The notes under the pieces are model-generated. The model saw only the letters and a program-made list of their open reading frames with translations. It did not search any database and was not told the origin of the DNA. This document shows, in pieces, positions 7,768-16,496 of a stretch of DNA of 64,000 nt (the stretch's first letter is position 1; the number at the start of each line of letters is the position of its first letter). Where the stretch lies: assembly GCA_910587325.1 (NCBI GenBank), contig CAJUKB010000001.1, forward strand, positions 37,637-101,636. Reading direction: 5' to 3'. The position numbers and the translations under genes are program-made. This DNA comes from an uncultured Bacilli bacterium. Its GTDB lineage: Bacteria; Bacillota_I; Bacilli_A; RF39; UBA660.

Positions 7768-9246
7768 TTATAGAACTATCGTAATTAAATTATTTGAACC
7801 TTTATTCACAATTTTCGTAACCGTTTGGCTTAATTTATAGCGCATATTCTCAGGCATAACAGAAAGTTTTGCTTGAATTCCTTCTTTTACTATGACATCT
7901 AAGCTTCTACCAAAGATTTCACTTTTCCAAATACTTGATGGATCGGTTTCATAGTCTTTCATAATGTAATTAATCAGTTCTTTACTTTGCATTTCTGTAC
8001 CAATAATCGGTTCAAAGGTAGATTCTACATTCACTTTCATTAAATGAATACTTGAGGCCACTGCTTTTAGTTTAATTCCATAACGAGAACCTTGTTTAAT
8101 AATTTCTGGAGTGGATAACGTCATATCTTTTAAACTTGGGTAAACAATTCCATATCCGGTACTTTTGGTCATTTTTAAAGCATCTTTAATGCCATCAAGT
8201 TCTTCTTTTCCTTCTTTATACGTGGTAAATATTTTTAAAAGTCCGGCTTTGGTTGTGACCATATCTCCCATTAAGTCTTTTAAAACTTCATTATATAATG
8301 CATCACTACTTTCTAAAGTAATCGTAACATTTCCATTAGAAGTATCGACATTGCTAATATAACTTTTTGAAATAATCTCAGAGTCTTGGAACATACCTAG
8401 GATATTATCTACATCACGAATTTTATTAACAGAAACAACACTTTCTTTGATTTTATCTAAATAATGTTTCTTAATATAATGTCCATTGTCTAACACATGC
8501 ACCCATTTTGGTATATCTACTTGAATATCTAATACAGGGAATTCATATAAAGCTTCTTTTAAAACATTCAAGATTTCTGGTTCTGTCATTTCTGTTGCAT
8601 TTAATGGAACTACTGGTACATCATAAGTATTCCTTAGCTCATTAGATAAAGTGATAGCACTACTACTTTCTTTATTTTTAGTATTAAGTACCATAATAAA
8701 TGGTTTTCCTAATTCTTTTAGTTCACTTACAATTTTTTCTTCCGCTTCTACGTAATTTTCACGCGGAATTTCTCCAAATGTTCCATCTGTAGTCATGACA
8801 ATTCCAATGGTTGCATGGTCTTTAATCACTTTTTCTGTACCTATTTCTGCTGCTTCGTAGAAAGGAACAGAGTCTTCAAACCAAGGCGTTTTCACCATTC
8901 TTGGGTTTCCGTCTTCATCTACATGTCCATTGGCTCCTTTAATTATATAGCCAACACAATCAACAAGTTTAATATTAGTTTCAAATTCATCTACTTTTAA
9001 AGTAGCTCCACTACTTGGAACAAATTTTGGTTCCGTAGTCATAATCGTTTTCCCTTCAGCACTTTGGGGAATTTCGTCTAAACATTTTCTTTTTTCGTAT
9101 TCGTCTTCAATATTGGGTACAACTAAATTTTCAATAAAACGTTTAATAAAAGTAGATTTTCCACATCTTACTGCTCCTACTACACCTAAATATATTTCTC
9201 CATTGCCACGTGTAGCAATTGATTTAATAATTTCACTTTTTTCCAT
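7768..9246 (-). CDS. spoIVA: Stage IV sporulation protein A
   Basis: This is SpoIVA, the cytoskeletal ATPase that polymerises on the outer forespore membrane in the mother cell and forms the base layer to which the spore coat is anchored. The length (492 residues) equals that of the Bacillus subtilis protein. The Walker A motif GAVRCGKS is at residues 24-31, followed by the conserved LPQSAEGKTIMTTEPKFVP-type block, LVDCVGY, TTDGTFGEIPRENYVEAEE, and the C-terminal IWKSEIFGRSLDVIVKEGIQ and MPENMRYKL segments needed for assembly. Known homologues are transcribed by sigma-E. It is a single gene here. Its presence shows that the organism makes endospores. Confidence 0.98.
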   Translation of the reverse strand: MEKSEIIKSIATRGNGEIYLGVVGAVRCGKSTFIKRFIENLVVPNIEDEYEKRKCLDEIPQSAEGKTIMTTEPKFVPSSGATLKVDEFETNIKLVDCVGYIIKGANGHVDEDGNPRMVKTPWFEDSVPFYEAAEIGTEKVIKDHATIGIVMTTDGTFGEIPRENYVEAEEKIVSELKELGKPFIMVLNTKNKESSSAITLSNELRNTYDVPVVPLNATEMTEPEILNVLKEALYEFPVLDIQVDIPKWVHVLDNGHYIKKHYLDKIKESVVSVNKIRDVDNILGMFQDSEIISKSYISNVDTSNGNVTITLESSDALYNEVLKDLMGDMVTTKAGLLKIFTTYKEGKEELDGIKDALKMTKSTGYGIVYPSLKDMTLSTPEIIKQGSRYGIKLKAVASSIHLMKVNVESTFEPIIGTEMQSKELINYIMKDYETDPSSIWKSEIFGRSLDVIVKEGIQAKLSVMPENMRYKLSQTVTKIVNKGSNNLITIVL

Positions 9247-9345
9247 TTTACTAATCCTTTCCTCTTTTTCTATTTAACCCTATGAAAAAAGAAAGCTATT
9301 TAGAACTTTCTTTATTTAATTTATAACTTTTAATAAAATGAAATT

Positions 9346-10062
9346 TTAATCAAAAATGATTGTGCTTAGTAAATCATGCAATTTTTCATCACTATATTCA
9401 TCATTATAAATATCAACACGCCCACTATAAATATTCATAGAATAGCTATCATTTTTATGATAAATCACTACTCTTTTTTGCCCATTATATTGACTTATAT
9501 ATCCTTCATAATCTCCATCGATTAAAGTTAATTTATTACAGCTACTCATAATTAAAGTCAATGCTAAATCAACTGCATGAAATTTTCTAAACTTATTTAT
9601 ACTACTAAATAGATTTAATTTTGGTTCCAAATTATCCAACAAATATTCATACAATTTAAAATCAGTATCAATATTATTTTTTTCCAAGTCTTTTGTTAAA
9701 TCGTAATACATTCCCATATTTTTAACTTCTTCTTTGACATATGTAACTAAATCATCAATAGGAGTTTTATTAAAGACTACCTTAATATCAGTATTCTTTA
9801 TTGTATATACATTATGTTCTTTATCAAATATTTCAAAATCATTTCTAATTTTTAATTCCTCATAAGAAAAATAATCTTCTTCTTTATGGTTAGTGCTTTT
9901 AATTATAATCGTATCTTTGTTAGCAAATGCTTCTTTTATCTCTATACTTTCTGATGACATTCGATTTGGAACACTCCATAATAAAAAGCCTTTCACTCCA
10001 AAATAAATAATAGCCAACACAATCAATACTACAACAATTGCAATCTTTTTTCCTTTTTTCAT
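9346..10062 (-). CDS. Membrane-anchored protein of unknown function
   Basis: A 238-residue protein with an N-terminal basic stretch and a membrane helix at about residues 7-30 (KIAIVVVLIVLAIIYFGVKG), then an outer domain of ~205 residues. No known motif is recognisable. Its upstream 36 bp are almost the same as those of the next gene upstream (10146-10592), including the sequence ctacttata and gggtatatATG, although the two proteins are not obviously related. It probably belongs to one duplicated regulatory unit with that gene. Single-helix anchoring with an outer domain suggests an envelope role, nothing more. Confidence 0.72.
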   Translation of the reverse strand: MKKGKKIAIVVVLIVLAIIYFGVKGFLLWSVPNRMSSESIEIKEAFANKDTIIIKSTNHKEEDYFSYEELKIRNDFEIFDKEHNVYTIKNTDIKVVFNKTPIDDLVTYVKEEVKNMGMYYDLTKDLEKNNIDTDFKLYEYLLDNLEPKLNLFSSINKFRKFHAVDLALTLIMSSCNKLTLIDGDYEGYISQYNGQKRVVIYHKNDSYSMNIYSGRVDIYNDEYSDEKLHDLLSTIIFD

Positions 10063-10095
10063 ATATACCCTACTCTCTACTTATAGAGTAGCATA
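10060..10095 (-). promoter_or_regulatory. Duplicated leader, copy 1
   Basis: These bases, upstream of the gene ending at 10062, match 10590-10625 closely (shared catatataccctact, then ctacttata). In this copy CTACTCT and AGAGTAG form an inverted repeat around ctacttat. The shared block directly precedes both start codons and may be a common control element. Confidence 0.5.
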
Positions 10096-10145
10096 CATCA
10101 CTATAAAATAATAGAAATTATTTTCTACCTTTACACAATATATTT

Positions 10146-10592
10146 TTACTCAATAGTAAACTCTGTTGCAATATATTCATTATTGATTTTTTTTACAAAT
10201 CTATAATGACCTCTCTTTAATTCTCCATACTTATTTATCCAATTAAAATTGAGTTCAGATTTATTGTTTGGATCTGCCCAATAATCTATAGAAGAATATT
10301 TTTCTTTTGTTTCTTTTAATGTTCGCCATTTTCCAATTATTTTTTTATCTATTCTAAACCATGCATCATACACATTATTATTGTATTCAATATTATCATT
10401 TTCATTATTAATGATAATTGTTGCTGTTGTATTTGTTAGTGTTCCCTCTTTTATCGTCATAAATATATCTGCTATTTCTTTTGGTACTTCATTTGCTTTT
10501 ATAGTTTTAGTTTTCCAAATTAATTTAACCTCAAAACCTATCAACACTAACAGAAAGATAATTGCTATTATTCTAACTAAATTTTTTTTCAT
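10146..10592 (-). CDS. Small membrane-anchored protein of unknown function
   Basis: A 148-residue protein: an N-terminal membrane helix (VRIIAIIFLLVLIGF, residues ~5-22) followed by an outer domain rich in Asn, Lys and Trp. I recognise no family. The region just before its ATG nearly repeats that before the downstream gene (9346-10062), so the two genes may be controlled together although their coding parts differ. The ribosome site is weak (GTAGGG about seven bases before ATG). Confidence 0.68.
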   Translation of the reverse strand: MKKNLVRIIAIIFLLVLIGFEVKLIWKTKTIKANEVPKEIADIFMTIKEGTLTNTTATIIINNENDNIEYNNNVYDAWFRIDKKIIGKWRTLKETKEKYSSIDYWADPNNKSELNFNWINKYGELKRGHYRFVKKINNEYIATEFTIE

Positions 10593-10625
10593 ATATACCC
10601 TACTTTCTACTTATAGGATAGCACA
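10590..10625 (-). promoter_or_regulatory. Duplicated leader, copy 2
   Basis: Second copy of the block described at 10060-10095, differing at a few positions, so the hairpin is less perfect here. Conservation across two otherwise different genes suggests selection or recent duplication. Confidence 0.5.
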
Positions 10626-10767
10626 TTTCTTCAATATATAATTTATTATATTGAAATTATAATTCAAGAATTCAAGATTTTACACTTTTAAAAGTATTTC
10701 GTAAAAAAAGAAACTATCTAGAAATTAATCACTTAATTTCCCGACAGTCCCTTTTTATTTTGAATAT

Positions 10768-11649
10768 TTATTTTAAAACTCTTCCCCGTACCCTTTTGTA
10801 TTCCTCCAAACTTCCTGTATTGACAATCACAGGAGCTCGATTTGTACAAGTGTTTAATATAGGTGTTTCACTATCATATCCATACAAGTCATGAAACTCT
10901 CGAATAAAATCTTCTTCCATTTGAGAAGTTAAAGAACTTTTCACGTTTTCATTTGGAAAAATTTCCATATAAGGCAATTGATTTTCATAAGTATAGCTTA
11001 AGAATTGACGATACAATGTATCATTATAAGCCTCTTCTTTTAAAGCATCCATTACTTTTATTTTCAATTCTACTTTATCTGGTTTCCATTTATTTTTTGT
11101 ATCGGTATTCAAAATAGATTTATAATAACGTAATCCAATACCAACATGGTCAGCATTTTTAGAAAATTCAAGTACATCCCATATAAAAGGAATATCTTTT
11201 AAAAATGCATTTTCTTTTTTGTAATAAAGATAACTTCCCCAATGGTTATTATTTCCAAGCATAGCCATATTTCCATTACGAATATGATAAGTCTCTAAAC
11301 AACCAATTTCTTCTACAGGAACTTCAATTATTTCTTTTTGTGATAAATCAATAATATTGGTTTCTACTTTTTTTGTTTCTGTATTCATTTCTTTTACCAC
11401 GGCACAATCGTTAGAAAATGGACTTGCGTAAGGAAAGACTTGTCCATTAAATAGCATTTTGTAATTTCTATTGGTATAAAAATAAAGTTGAATTTTATTC
11501 CTATATTCTATTTGCCATAATAAAATATCTTCAGTAATATTACATAATTTCAAATCTGTTATGTTCTCTACTTCATTTGGATATAAAGAAGCGAGTTGTT
11601 CCGAAACAATTTGTTTCATTTCCTCTCTTTTTGAGATATTCTTTATCAT
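10768..11649 (-). CDS. Hypothetical soluble protein
   Basis: About 293 residues, no signal peptide and no membrane segment; I do not recognise the family. ATG 11649 is preferred to the GTG one codon before it, with GGGGG seven bases upstream. The sequence has a beta-strand-rich first half (IQLYFYTNRNYKMLFNG, then VFPYASPF) like a repeated-blade or lipocalin-type fold, and an acidic, helical C-terminal third ending in RNRAP-like TNRAPVIVNTGSLEEYKRV. It lies between spoIVA-side genes and a run of small XRE regulators and appears monocistronic. Confidence 0.7.
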   Translation of the reverse strand: MIKNISKREEMKQIVSEQLASLYPNEVENITDLKLCNITEDILLWQIEYRNKIQLYFYTNRNYKMLFNGQVFPYASPFSNDCAVVKEMNTETKKVETNIIDLSQKEIIEVPVEEIGCLETYHIRNGNMAMLGNNNHWGSYLYYKKENAFLKDIPFIWDVLEFSKNADHVGIGLRYYKSILNTDTKNKWKPDKVELKIKVMDALKEEAYNDTLYRQFLSYTYENQLPYMEIFPNENVKSSLTSQMEEDFIREFHDLYGYDSETPILNTCTNRAPVIVNTGSLEEYKRVRGRVLK

Positions 11650-11696
11650 CACACTACCCCCTAAAAATAGTGAGTATTACTATACAACTTTACACA

Positions 11697-11912
11697 TTAT
11701 TTGTCAAGTGGTGATGTTTCATAAAACAAATCGTCTGGTTTTAAATTAAAAATACTTGTTATTTTAAGGGCCATATCGTAATAAAGTCTTCTTCTTTTAT
11801 GTTCAATTTGCCAATAATAACACTTACTGATTTCTAACCTTTTTGCCATATCCTCGTAACTAAGACCATTTTGCATCCTTATCTTTTTTAATTTCTGATA
11901 ACTTCCTTCCAT
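11697..11912 (-). CDS. Small XRE-family DNA-binding protein
   Basis: A 71-residue protein made of one Cro/C1-type helix-turn-helix (LKKIRMQNGLSYEDMAKRLE, then ISKCYYWQIEHKRRRL) and a short tail (KPDDLFYETSP). It is a close paralogue of the protein at 12754-12978, with which it shares SYEDMAxxLxISKxYYWQIEHKxRRL. It is divergently oriented from the two-domain regulator at 12016. Such single-domain proteins usually repress nearby promoters; the target is not known. Confidence 0.85.
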   Translation of the reverse strand: MEGSYQKLKKIRMQNGLSYEDMAKRLEISKCYYWQIEHKRRRLYYDMALKITSIFNLKPDDLFYETSPLDK

Positions 11913-12015
11913 ATTCTTACCTCATTTTTTTAAATTATAGCACAATTTATCACAATAACCCACACAATTCCGTATTTTTTAAATTTTTTAGAGAAAATTA
12001 GGATTAGGTGGTACT

Positions 12016-12453
12016 ATGTTTGGAAAATTAAAAGAATTACGTGAATACGAAGGCTATACACAAGAAGACATTGCAAAAGTTTTAAAAGTAAAACGCTCTA
12101 CTTATGCAGGATGGGAAAGCGGAAAAGATATCATTCCTTTTCGCAAATTAAATATGCTTGCCAATTTTTATCATACAACTATGGATTATTTAGTGGGCAA
12201 TAGTCCAACAAGAAAACAAGTTTTAGAAATCCAAACAATAGATACCAAAGTTGTATCCAAAAATTTAAGAGAGTTTCGTAAGTCTAAAGGTTTGACACAA
12301 AAAGAATTTGCAGAAAAAATCACGACAAGTCAAGCAAACATCCATAAATATGAAAATGATAAGTGCTTGATTACTACAAATTACGCTTTAGAATTTTCTA
12401 AACAATACAACTATTCTTTAGATAAATTAATTGAAGAAAAGAAAAACAACTAA
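12016..12453 (+). CDS. Transcriptional regulator with two XRE domains
   Basis: The 145-residue protein carries two helix-turn-helix domains in tandem: residues ~2-65 (LKELREYEGYTQEDIAKVLK, VKRSTYAGWESGK) and ~80-140 (LREFRKSKGLTQKEFAEKIT, TSQANIHKYENDK). Two domains on one chain can bind two half sites without dimerisation. The start ATG has TAGGTGG six bases upstream. The gene ends in a bidirectional terminator shared with spoVIF, which is transcribed towards it. Confidence 0.88.
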   Translation: MFGKLKELREYEGYTQEDIAKVLKVKRSTYAGWESGKDIIPFRKLNMLANFYHTTMDYLVGNSPTRKQVLEIQTIDTKVVSKNLREFRKSKGLTQKEFAEKITTSQANIHKYENDKCLITTNYALEFSKQYNYSLDKLIEEKKNN

Positions 12454-12478
12454 ACCTTTTTCGGAATAGTTGTTTTTT
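12442..12478. terminator. Bidirectional intrinsic terminator
   Basis: AAACAACTA (12444-12452) pairs with TAGTTGTTT (12467-12475), flanked by A and T runs, between the convergent two-XRE regulator and spoVIF. It can serve both. Confidence 0.8.
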
Positions 12479-12719
12479 AAAACATTTTATCTATATTTTT
12501 AGGAACTTTATCACTTACAATAGTGTTTATGATTTTATCTTCTTGCTCTTTCGAAACATTTTTTCCTGTCATCATACTTAAAGTTGAAATTACTTCTCGT
12601 AAAGTACTCTCATCCTTCATATTTCCATCTTGTAATTTTTTAGCAAGGCCAATGATTGTATCCTTATTTACTTTGGTTTTTTTCTCTACCTTATTAAAAA
12701 AGTCATCTTTAAATTCCAC
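12477..12719 (-). CDS. spoVIF: Stage VI sporulation protein F (SpoVIF-like)
   Basis: The 80-residue product matches the SpoVIF family in length and layout: FFNKVEKKTKVNKDTIIGLA near the N-terminus, KLQDGNMKDESTLREVI in the middle and KNVSKEQEDKIINTIV followed by a short tail. In Bacillus SpoVIF is a mother-cell protein needed for GerE-dependent late coat assembly. The family is typical of Bacilli, which helps to place the organism. It lies alone between small XRE regulators, one of which may control it, although sporulation sigma factors are the expected regulators. Confidence 0.85.
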   Translation of the reverse strand: MEFKDDFFNKVEKKTKVNKDTIIGLAKKLQDGNMKDESTLREVISTLSMMTGKNVSKEQEDKIINTIVSDKVPKNIDKMF

Positions 12720-12753
12720 TATTTCATCACCTAGTGTAATATATGATAAAAAT

Positions 12754-12978
12754 CTATTTGGTTGTCATACTTTTGTATTCGTTATAAAACAAATCATCAG
12801 GTTTCAATCCAAAAATAGAAGCAATGTTTTTGGCCATTTCATAAGATAGTCTTCGATTTTTATGTTCTATTTGCCAATAGTAAGCTTTACTAATATTTAA
12901 TTTTCTTGCCATATCTTCATAACTAACTCCCTTTTTTTCTCTTATATTTTTTAGTTGATTCATGCAATGATTATTCAT
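12754..12978 (-). CDS. Small XRE-family DNA-binding protein
   Basis: About 74 residues from ATG 12978, selected because GGAGGGG stands seven bases upstream; a longer frame to 13008 would overlap this site. One helix-turn-helix (LKNIREKKGVSYEDMARKLN, ISKAYYWQIEHKNRRL) and a KPDDLFYNEY tail. Paralogue of 11697-11912. It is divergent from the XRE gene at 13104, with ~125 bp between them that could hold operators for both. Confidence 0.85.
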   Translation of the reverse strand: MNNHCMNQLKNIREKKGVSYEDMARKLNISKAYYWQIEHKNRRLSYEMAKNIASIFGLKPDDLFYNEYKSMTTK

Positions 12979-13103
12979 ACGTTTTCCCCTCCAAGTGGTT
13001 TTAATCATACTCTAAATTGTTCCAAAAGTCAATTTTTGTGCAGTTATCGTATAGTGGACTTACTACAAGCAAAAATCTATAGTAATAGTATAAGGAGTGT
13101 AGT

Positions 13104-13367
13104 ATGAAAATACAAAAAATCGTTGGGAATAACTTAAAGTATTATCGGTATAAATCTAAGTTATCACAAGAAAAATTTTATGGACAATTTGGACTAAATT
13201 ATCGCTATCTTGCAAGTGTGGAACGAGGAGAAGTCAATGTCTCAGTGGAATTTTTAGATAATTTAGCCAAAATATTAAAAATTGATATTCGTGAGTTTTT
13301 TAATCCAGATGAGAAAAGATTTATAGAGAAAAAAAGAATTGACGCAAAAGAAAAGAAGATTAGTTAA
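13104..13367 (+). CDS. XRE-family transcriptional regulator
   Basis: An 87-residue single-domain Cro/C1 regulator: IVGNNLKYYRYKSKLSQEKF, then NYRYLASVERGEVNVSVEFL and a basic tail after IREFFNPDEK. It starts with AGGAGTG about seven bases before the ATG. It belongs to the local group of four small XRE genes around spoVIF and ends within a bidirectional terminator shared with der. Target unknown. Confidence 0.85.
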   Translation: MKIQKIVGNNLKYYRYKSKLSQEKFYGQFGLNYRYLASVERGEVNVSVEFLDNLAKILKIDIREFFNPDEKRFIEKKRIDAKEKKIS

Positions 13368-13397
13368 CTAGCATTAATTATATGAATCTTCTTTTTT
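13351..13397. terminator. Bidirectional terminator between XRE gene and der
   Basis: AAAAGAAGATT (13351-13361) pairs with AATCTTCTTTT (13385-13395) across a 23-nt loop that contains both stop codons. A and T runs flank both sides. Confidence 0.7.
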
Positions 13398-14690
13398 ATT
13401 TTTAAATTTTAAAAGGATTGGTGTCCCGGTTAAGTCAAAGTTTTCACGAATTTTATTTTCTAAGTAACGTTCATAACTAAAGTGCAGTAATCCTTTATTA
13501 TTCACTTTAAACTCAAATTTAGGTGGTTTGTTGTCAATTTGACTTACAAAATAAATTTTTAAACGCTTGCCTTTATAAGAAGGCGGTTCATGCATCGTAA
13601 CGGCATCCACAATTACGTTATTTAAATCACTAGTTTTGATTTCTTTACAATTGTTTTCGTAAGCCGCAAGAATGGCAGGCATTAAAGTATGGATTCGTTT
13701 TTTCGTTTTAGCGGATAAAAATACGACATTTGCATAACTAGCAAACATAAAATGCGATTCTAAATTTTTTTTCCAATTTTTAATTTCTTGGTCCGGATTT
13801 TCTATTGTATCCCATTTATTTACAGCAATGACAATTCCTTTTCCGGCATCTATAGCGTAAGATAAGATATGTTTATCATGCTCAATAATTCCTTCTAAAG
13901 CATTCACTACTAGAACACAAACATCACTTCTATCAATCGCTTTTAAGCTACGTAGTAAACTATATTTTTCAATATTTTCATAAATTCTACCTTTTTTACG
14001 CATTCCAGCTGTATCAATCGCAATATACTCTTCTCCTTGGTACGTAAAAGGAGTATCGGTTGCATCGCGAGTCGTTCCAGCAACTTCACTTACAATGACT
14101 CTTTCTTCGTTTAATAAAGCATTAATGAGACTACTTTTTCCAACATTCGGTCTTCCAATTAAACAAAATTTTAAACGATTATCCTCAACTTCTTCTTTTT
14201 CTTTAAAATCTTCTGTAATGGTATCTAGTAGTTCTGTAAACCCTAGATTATGAGAAGCACTTATGGGTAAAACAATCGAAAAACCTAATTCATAAAAGTT
14301 ATAGATAGCTTCCTTTCTTTGTTCATTGTCTACTTTATTAACAGCTACAATGACTTTTTTATTGGTTTTCATTAAAATATCGCGAATTTTTATATCGCTA
14401 CTACTAATGCCTTCTTTACCATCCACAACAAATATGATAATATCCGCTTCATCAATAGCAAGCGTTGCTTGCATCACAATATCTTTATTCCAATTATCGC
14501 AACCATCTTCAATTCCACCGGTATCAATTAATAAAAATGTTTTATTTTTGTAAAAAACATCTCCATAAATACGATCTCTTGTAACACCTGGAGTGTCTAA
14601 AACAATCGATTTGTTTTCTTTAATTAAACGATTAAAAATAGTAGACTTTCCTACATTGGGTTTTCCAATTAAACAAACAGTTTGTTTCAT
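13374..14690 (-). CDS. der: Ribosome-assembly GTPase Der (EngA)
   Basis: The 438-residue protein has the two tandem GTPase domains unique to Der: G1 motifs GKPNVGKST (residues ~9-17) and GRPNVGKSS (~180-188), with DTPGVTRD/DTGG and TTRDATDTPF/DTAGMRKKGR switch regions and NKVD and NKWD base-recognition motifs. The C-terminal KH-like domain (from ~350, MHEPPSYKGKRLKIYFVSQ) is complete. Der is needed for maturation of the 50S ribosomal subunit and is essential in most bacteria. It is transcribed alone, towards the XRE gene, and ends in a shared terminator. Confidence 0.97.
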   Translation of the reverse strand: MKQTVCLIGKPNVGKSTIFNRLIKENKSIVLDTPGVTRDRIYGDVFYKNKTFLLIDTGGIEDGCDNWNKDIVMQATLAIDEADIIIFVVDGKEGISSSDIKIRDILMKTNKKVIVAVNKVDNEQRKEAIYNFYELGFSIVLPISASHNLGFTELLDTITEDFKEKEEVEDNRLKFCLIGRPNVGKSSLINALLNEERVIVSEVAGTTRDATDTPFTYQGEEYIAIDTAGMRKKGRIYENIEKYSLLRSLKAIDRSDVCVLVVNALEGIIEHDKHILSYAIDAGKGIVIAVNKWDTIENPDQEIKNWKKNLESHFMFASYANVVFLSAKTKKRIHTLMPAILAAYENNCKEIKTSDLNNVIVDAVTMHEPPSYKGKRLKIYFVSQIDNKPPKFEFKVNNKGLLHFSYERYLENKIRENFDLTGTPILLKFKNKKEDSYN

Positions 14691-14732
14691 AAAAAGACCC
14701 CTTTCTTTATCGTGTTATCTTACCATATTTTG

Positions 14733-15140
14733 TTATTTATCACAAGTTGTTTTTATGGTATCGTTAAAGGCAACATAAATACGATTGTATTTTTCATAAA
14801 CTATAAGTTCTAAGTCATCCATACTTGTATTGTCTCTAGGGTCTAAAATATAGGGACTTGTATTATTGTCTTTTTTTAAGTCTCCTGTTTCTATTAAATC
14901 TTTCACAGCTATTTTTTGACTTGGGTAGGTTTCATAGTTTTCTGTAAAACTTGACTTCCTATCTTCTCCATACAACTTTGCTGCTACTTCAATAGAATCA
15001 ATTTTTTTACAAAACATGTTTTCTTTTAGTTTATTGGATATTCCAATGGTACTTGGAACGGCAATCGTTATTAAAATAGCTAATATAACAATAACGGCAA
15101 GTAATTCGACTAATGTAAATCCTTTACTATTTTTCATCAT
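14733..15140 (-). CDS. Type II/IV pseudopilin-like protein
   Basis: The N-terminus carries the classical prepilin motif KGFTLVELLAVIVILAILIT, cleaved after Gly and N-methylated by a prepilin peptidase, followed by a hydrophobic helix and a ~100-residue globular domain with three Cys residues. Size (about 135 residues) and motif resemble ComGC and other major pseudopilins of the competence pilus. No other pilus or ATPase gene is adjacent, so it could be an orphan pseudopilin. The ribosome site TAGGTG lies before ATG 15140. Confidence 0.85.
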   Translation of the reverse strand: MMKNSKGFTLVELLAVIVILAILITIAVPSTIGISNKLKENMFCKKIDSIEVAAKLYGEDRKSSFTENYETYPSQKIAVKDLIETGDLKKDNNTSPYILDPRDNTSMDDLELIVYEKYNRIYVAFNDTIKTTCDK

Positions 15141-15332
15141 CTTCACCTATTTTTAGTATATCACAATTCTTTCCTGTTCAAACAGAAGCTTAGGATATTT
15201 TACGTAAAATAGTGAAAAGATAGTCAGTTTTTAATTTGCCCATTTTCTATAATGATGTTCTAGTTTACTTTCAATTTCACCGATAGAAAAACTCATTTTA
15301 CCAAATGGAACTTAATTTAAAAAAAGAACCAC

Positions 15333-15578
15333 TTAAAATGATTCTATATTTAATTTTACTTTTTTCTTATCATGTAAATAGGAATAAGCTTGTACCATTG
15401 TACGTAAAGCAGTTGCCGTACTACCAGATTTTCCAATTACAGCACCCATATCACTTTCTTTCACAAGTACTTCTAAATTGATAAATTCTTCATCGCTTCC
15501 TATTTCTTTTACACTTACCATATCAGGCTCACTCGCAATACTTTTTACAAGAAATAAAGTATATTCTACTATATCCAT
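15333..15578 (-). CDS. khpA: KH-domain RNA-binding protein KhpA
   Basis: 81 residues forming a single type II KH domain with the GxxG loop (VIGKSGSTATALRTMV). This is KhpA (YlqC), an RNA chaperone that forms a heterodimer with KhpB/Jag and influences cell elongation in Firmicutes. It starts four bases after the stop of rpsP, as in Bacillus, where the order rpsP-ylqC is conserved. ffh, rimM, trmD and rplS, which often follow, are not present here. Confidence 0.93.
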   Translation of the reverse strand: MDIVEYTLFLVKSIASEPDMVSVKEIGSDEEFINLEVLVKESDMGAVIGKSGSTATALRTMVQAYSYLHDKKKVKLNIESF

Positions 15579-15581
15579 ACA

Positions 15582-15863
15582 TTACTTCCCTGCTTTTTTT
15601 ATTTTTGATTCAGCAAATTTTTTCATAATTCCTTCTTTAGAAAGAATATTTCTTACTGTTTCAGTAGGTTGTGCCCCATGGTTTAACCAATACATTGCTT
15701 TTTCTTCATCAATTTTTGTTTCTGCAGGACTAGTAATAGGATTATAGGTTCCTACTACTTCTAAAAATCTTCCATCTCTTGGACTTCTAGCATCAGCTGC
15801 CACAATACGATAGAAAGGTCTTTGTTTTGCTCCCATTCTTTTTAGTCTTAATTTTACAGCCAT
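15582..15863 (-). CDS. rpsP: 30S ribosomal protein bS16
   Basis: 93 residues: MAVKLRLKRMGAKQRPFYRI and VVADARSPRDGRFLEVVGTY are diagnostic of bS16, which stabilises the 5' domain of 16S rRNA in the 30S subunit. The start is ATG 15863, preceded by AAAGGAGGAAG; a longer in-frame extension to 15920 has no counterpart in the family. It is the first gene of the rpsP-khpA pair. Confidence 0.97.
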   Translation of the reverse strand: MAVKLRLKRMGAKQRPFYRIVAADARSPRDGRFLEVVGTYNPITSPAETKIDEEKAMYWLNHGAQPTETVRNILSKEGIMKKFAESKIKKAGK

Positions 15864-15939
15864 CTTTTCTTCCTCCTTTAAAGTTGATATTAATATAACA
15901 CAAGAAAAAGATAGTGTCAACTAAATTATATTGACACTA

Positions 15940-16476
15940 CTACTTTAAATATTCCTCATCAATTTCTTCAATTGCTGCTTCGTCGCTTTCTGTCATGACT
16001 TCATCATCTGTTACAACTTCATAATCGTCTTCTTCCTCTTCAATACTAACCTTTATTTTGGTATCTCCTATGATTTCAACGCCTAGTTCTTTTTCAACGT
16101 TTAATTTCACAATCCCATCATTTATACTTACATTTGTTACTGTTGGTTGTTTTAAACTTCGAACGATTATTTCCTCATTATTAGTAAGAATAGAATTATC
16201 TTTTAAATGAACAGGCATTCTATCTTGGTAATTAAAACTTCCTGTACTTACTGCAGTCTTTGTATCATTATCATATGAATACCAAACATTTACATCGAAA
16301 GTACCATCAATATTTACTACTCCCCCATTATTTGCTCCATTAAATCTATGATTAATTACCCAACATCCTAAAATAGTGTCAGGTCTTAATTCTGGAGTAA
16401 TTGTAAATTCATTTGTACTGGTTTTTTTGGCTTTCCCAATGATTGCTTTCGTCACAATTTCTTTAAAATTAGACAT
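15940..16476 (-). CDS. cotE: Outer spore coat morphogenetic protein CotE
   Basis: The 178-residue protein matches CotE in length and order of blocks: FKEIVTKAIIGKAKKTST, then ILGCWVINHRFNG, FDVNVWYSYDNDTKTAVST and a very acidic C-terminus (EEEEDDYEVV to EEIDEEYLK). CotE forms a layer around the SpoIVA shell and recruits outer coat proteins. Known homologues are sigma-E dependent; a good sigma-E -10 element is visible upstream (16497-16504). CotE is restricted to Bacilli, which supports the placement of this organism. Confidence 0.95.
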   Translation of the reverse strand: MSNFKEIVTKAIIGKAKKTSTNEFTITPELRPDTILGCWVINHRFNGANNGGVVNIDGTFDVNVWYSYDNDTKTAVSTGSFNYQDRMPVHLKDNSILTNNEEIIVRSLKQPTVTNVSINDGIVKLNVEKELGVEIIGDTKIKVSIEEEEDDYEVVTDDEVMTESDEAAIEEIDEEYLK

Positions 16477-16496
16477 TTGTAACCCTCCTCTAATTT

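Noticed and set aside
15262..15327. 21-codon minus-strand frame (MSFSIGEIESKLEHHYRKWA)
   Set aside because: Looks protein-like but has no ribosome site and is too short to support; may be a remnant of a gene after khpA.
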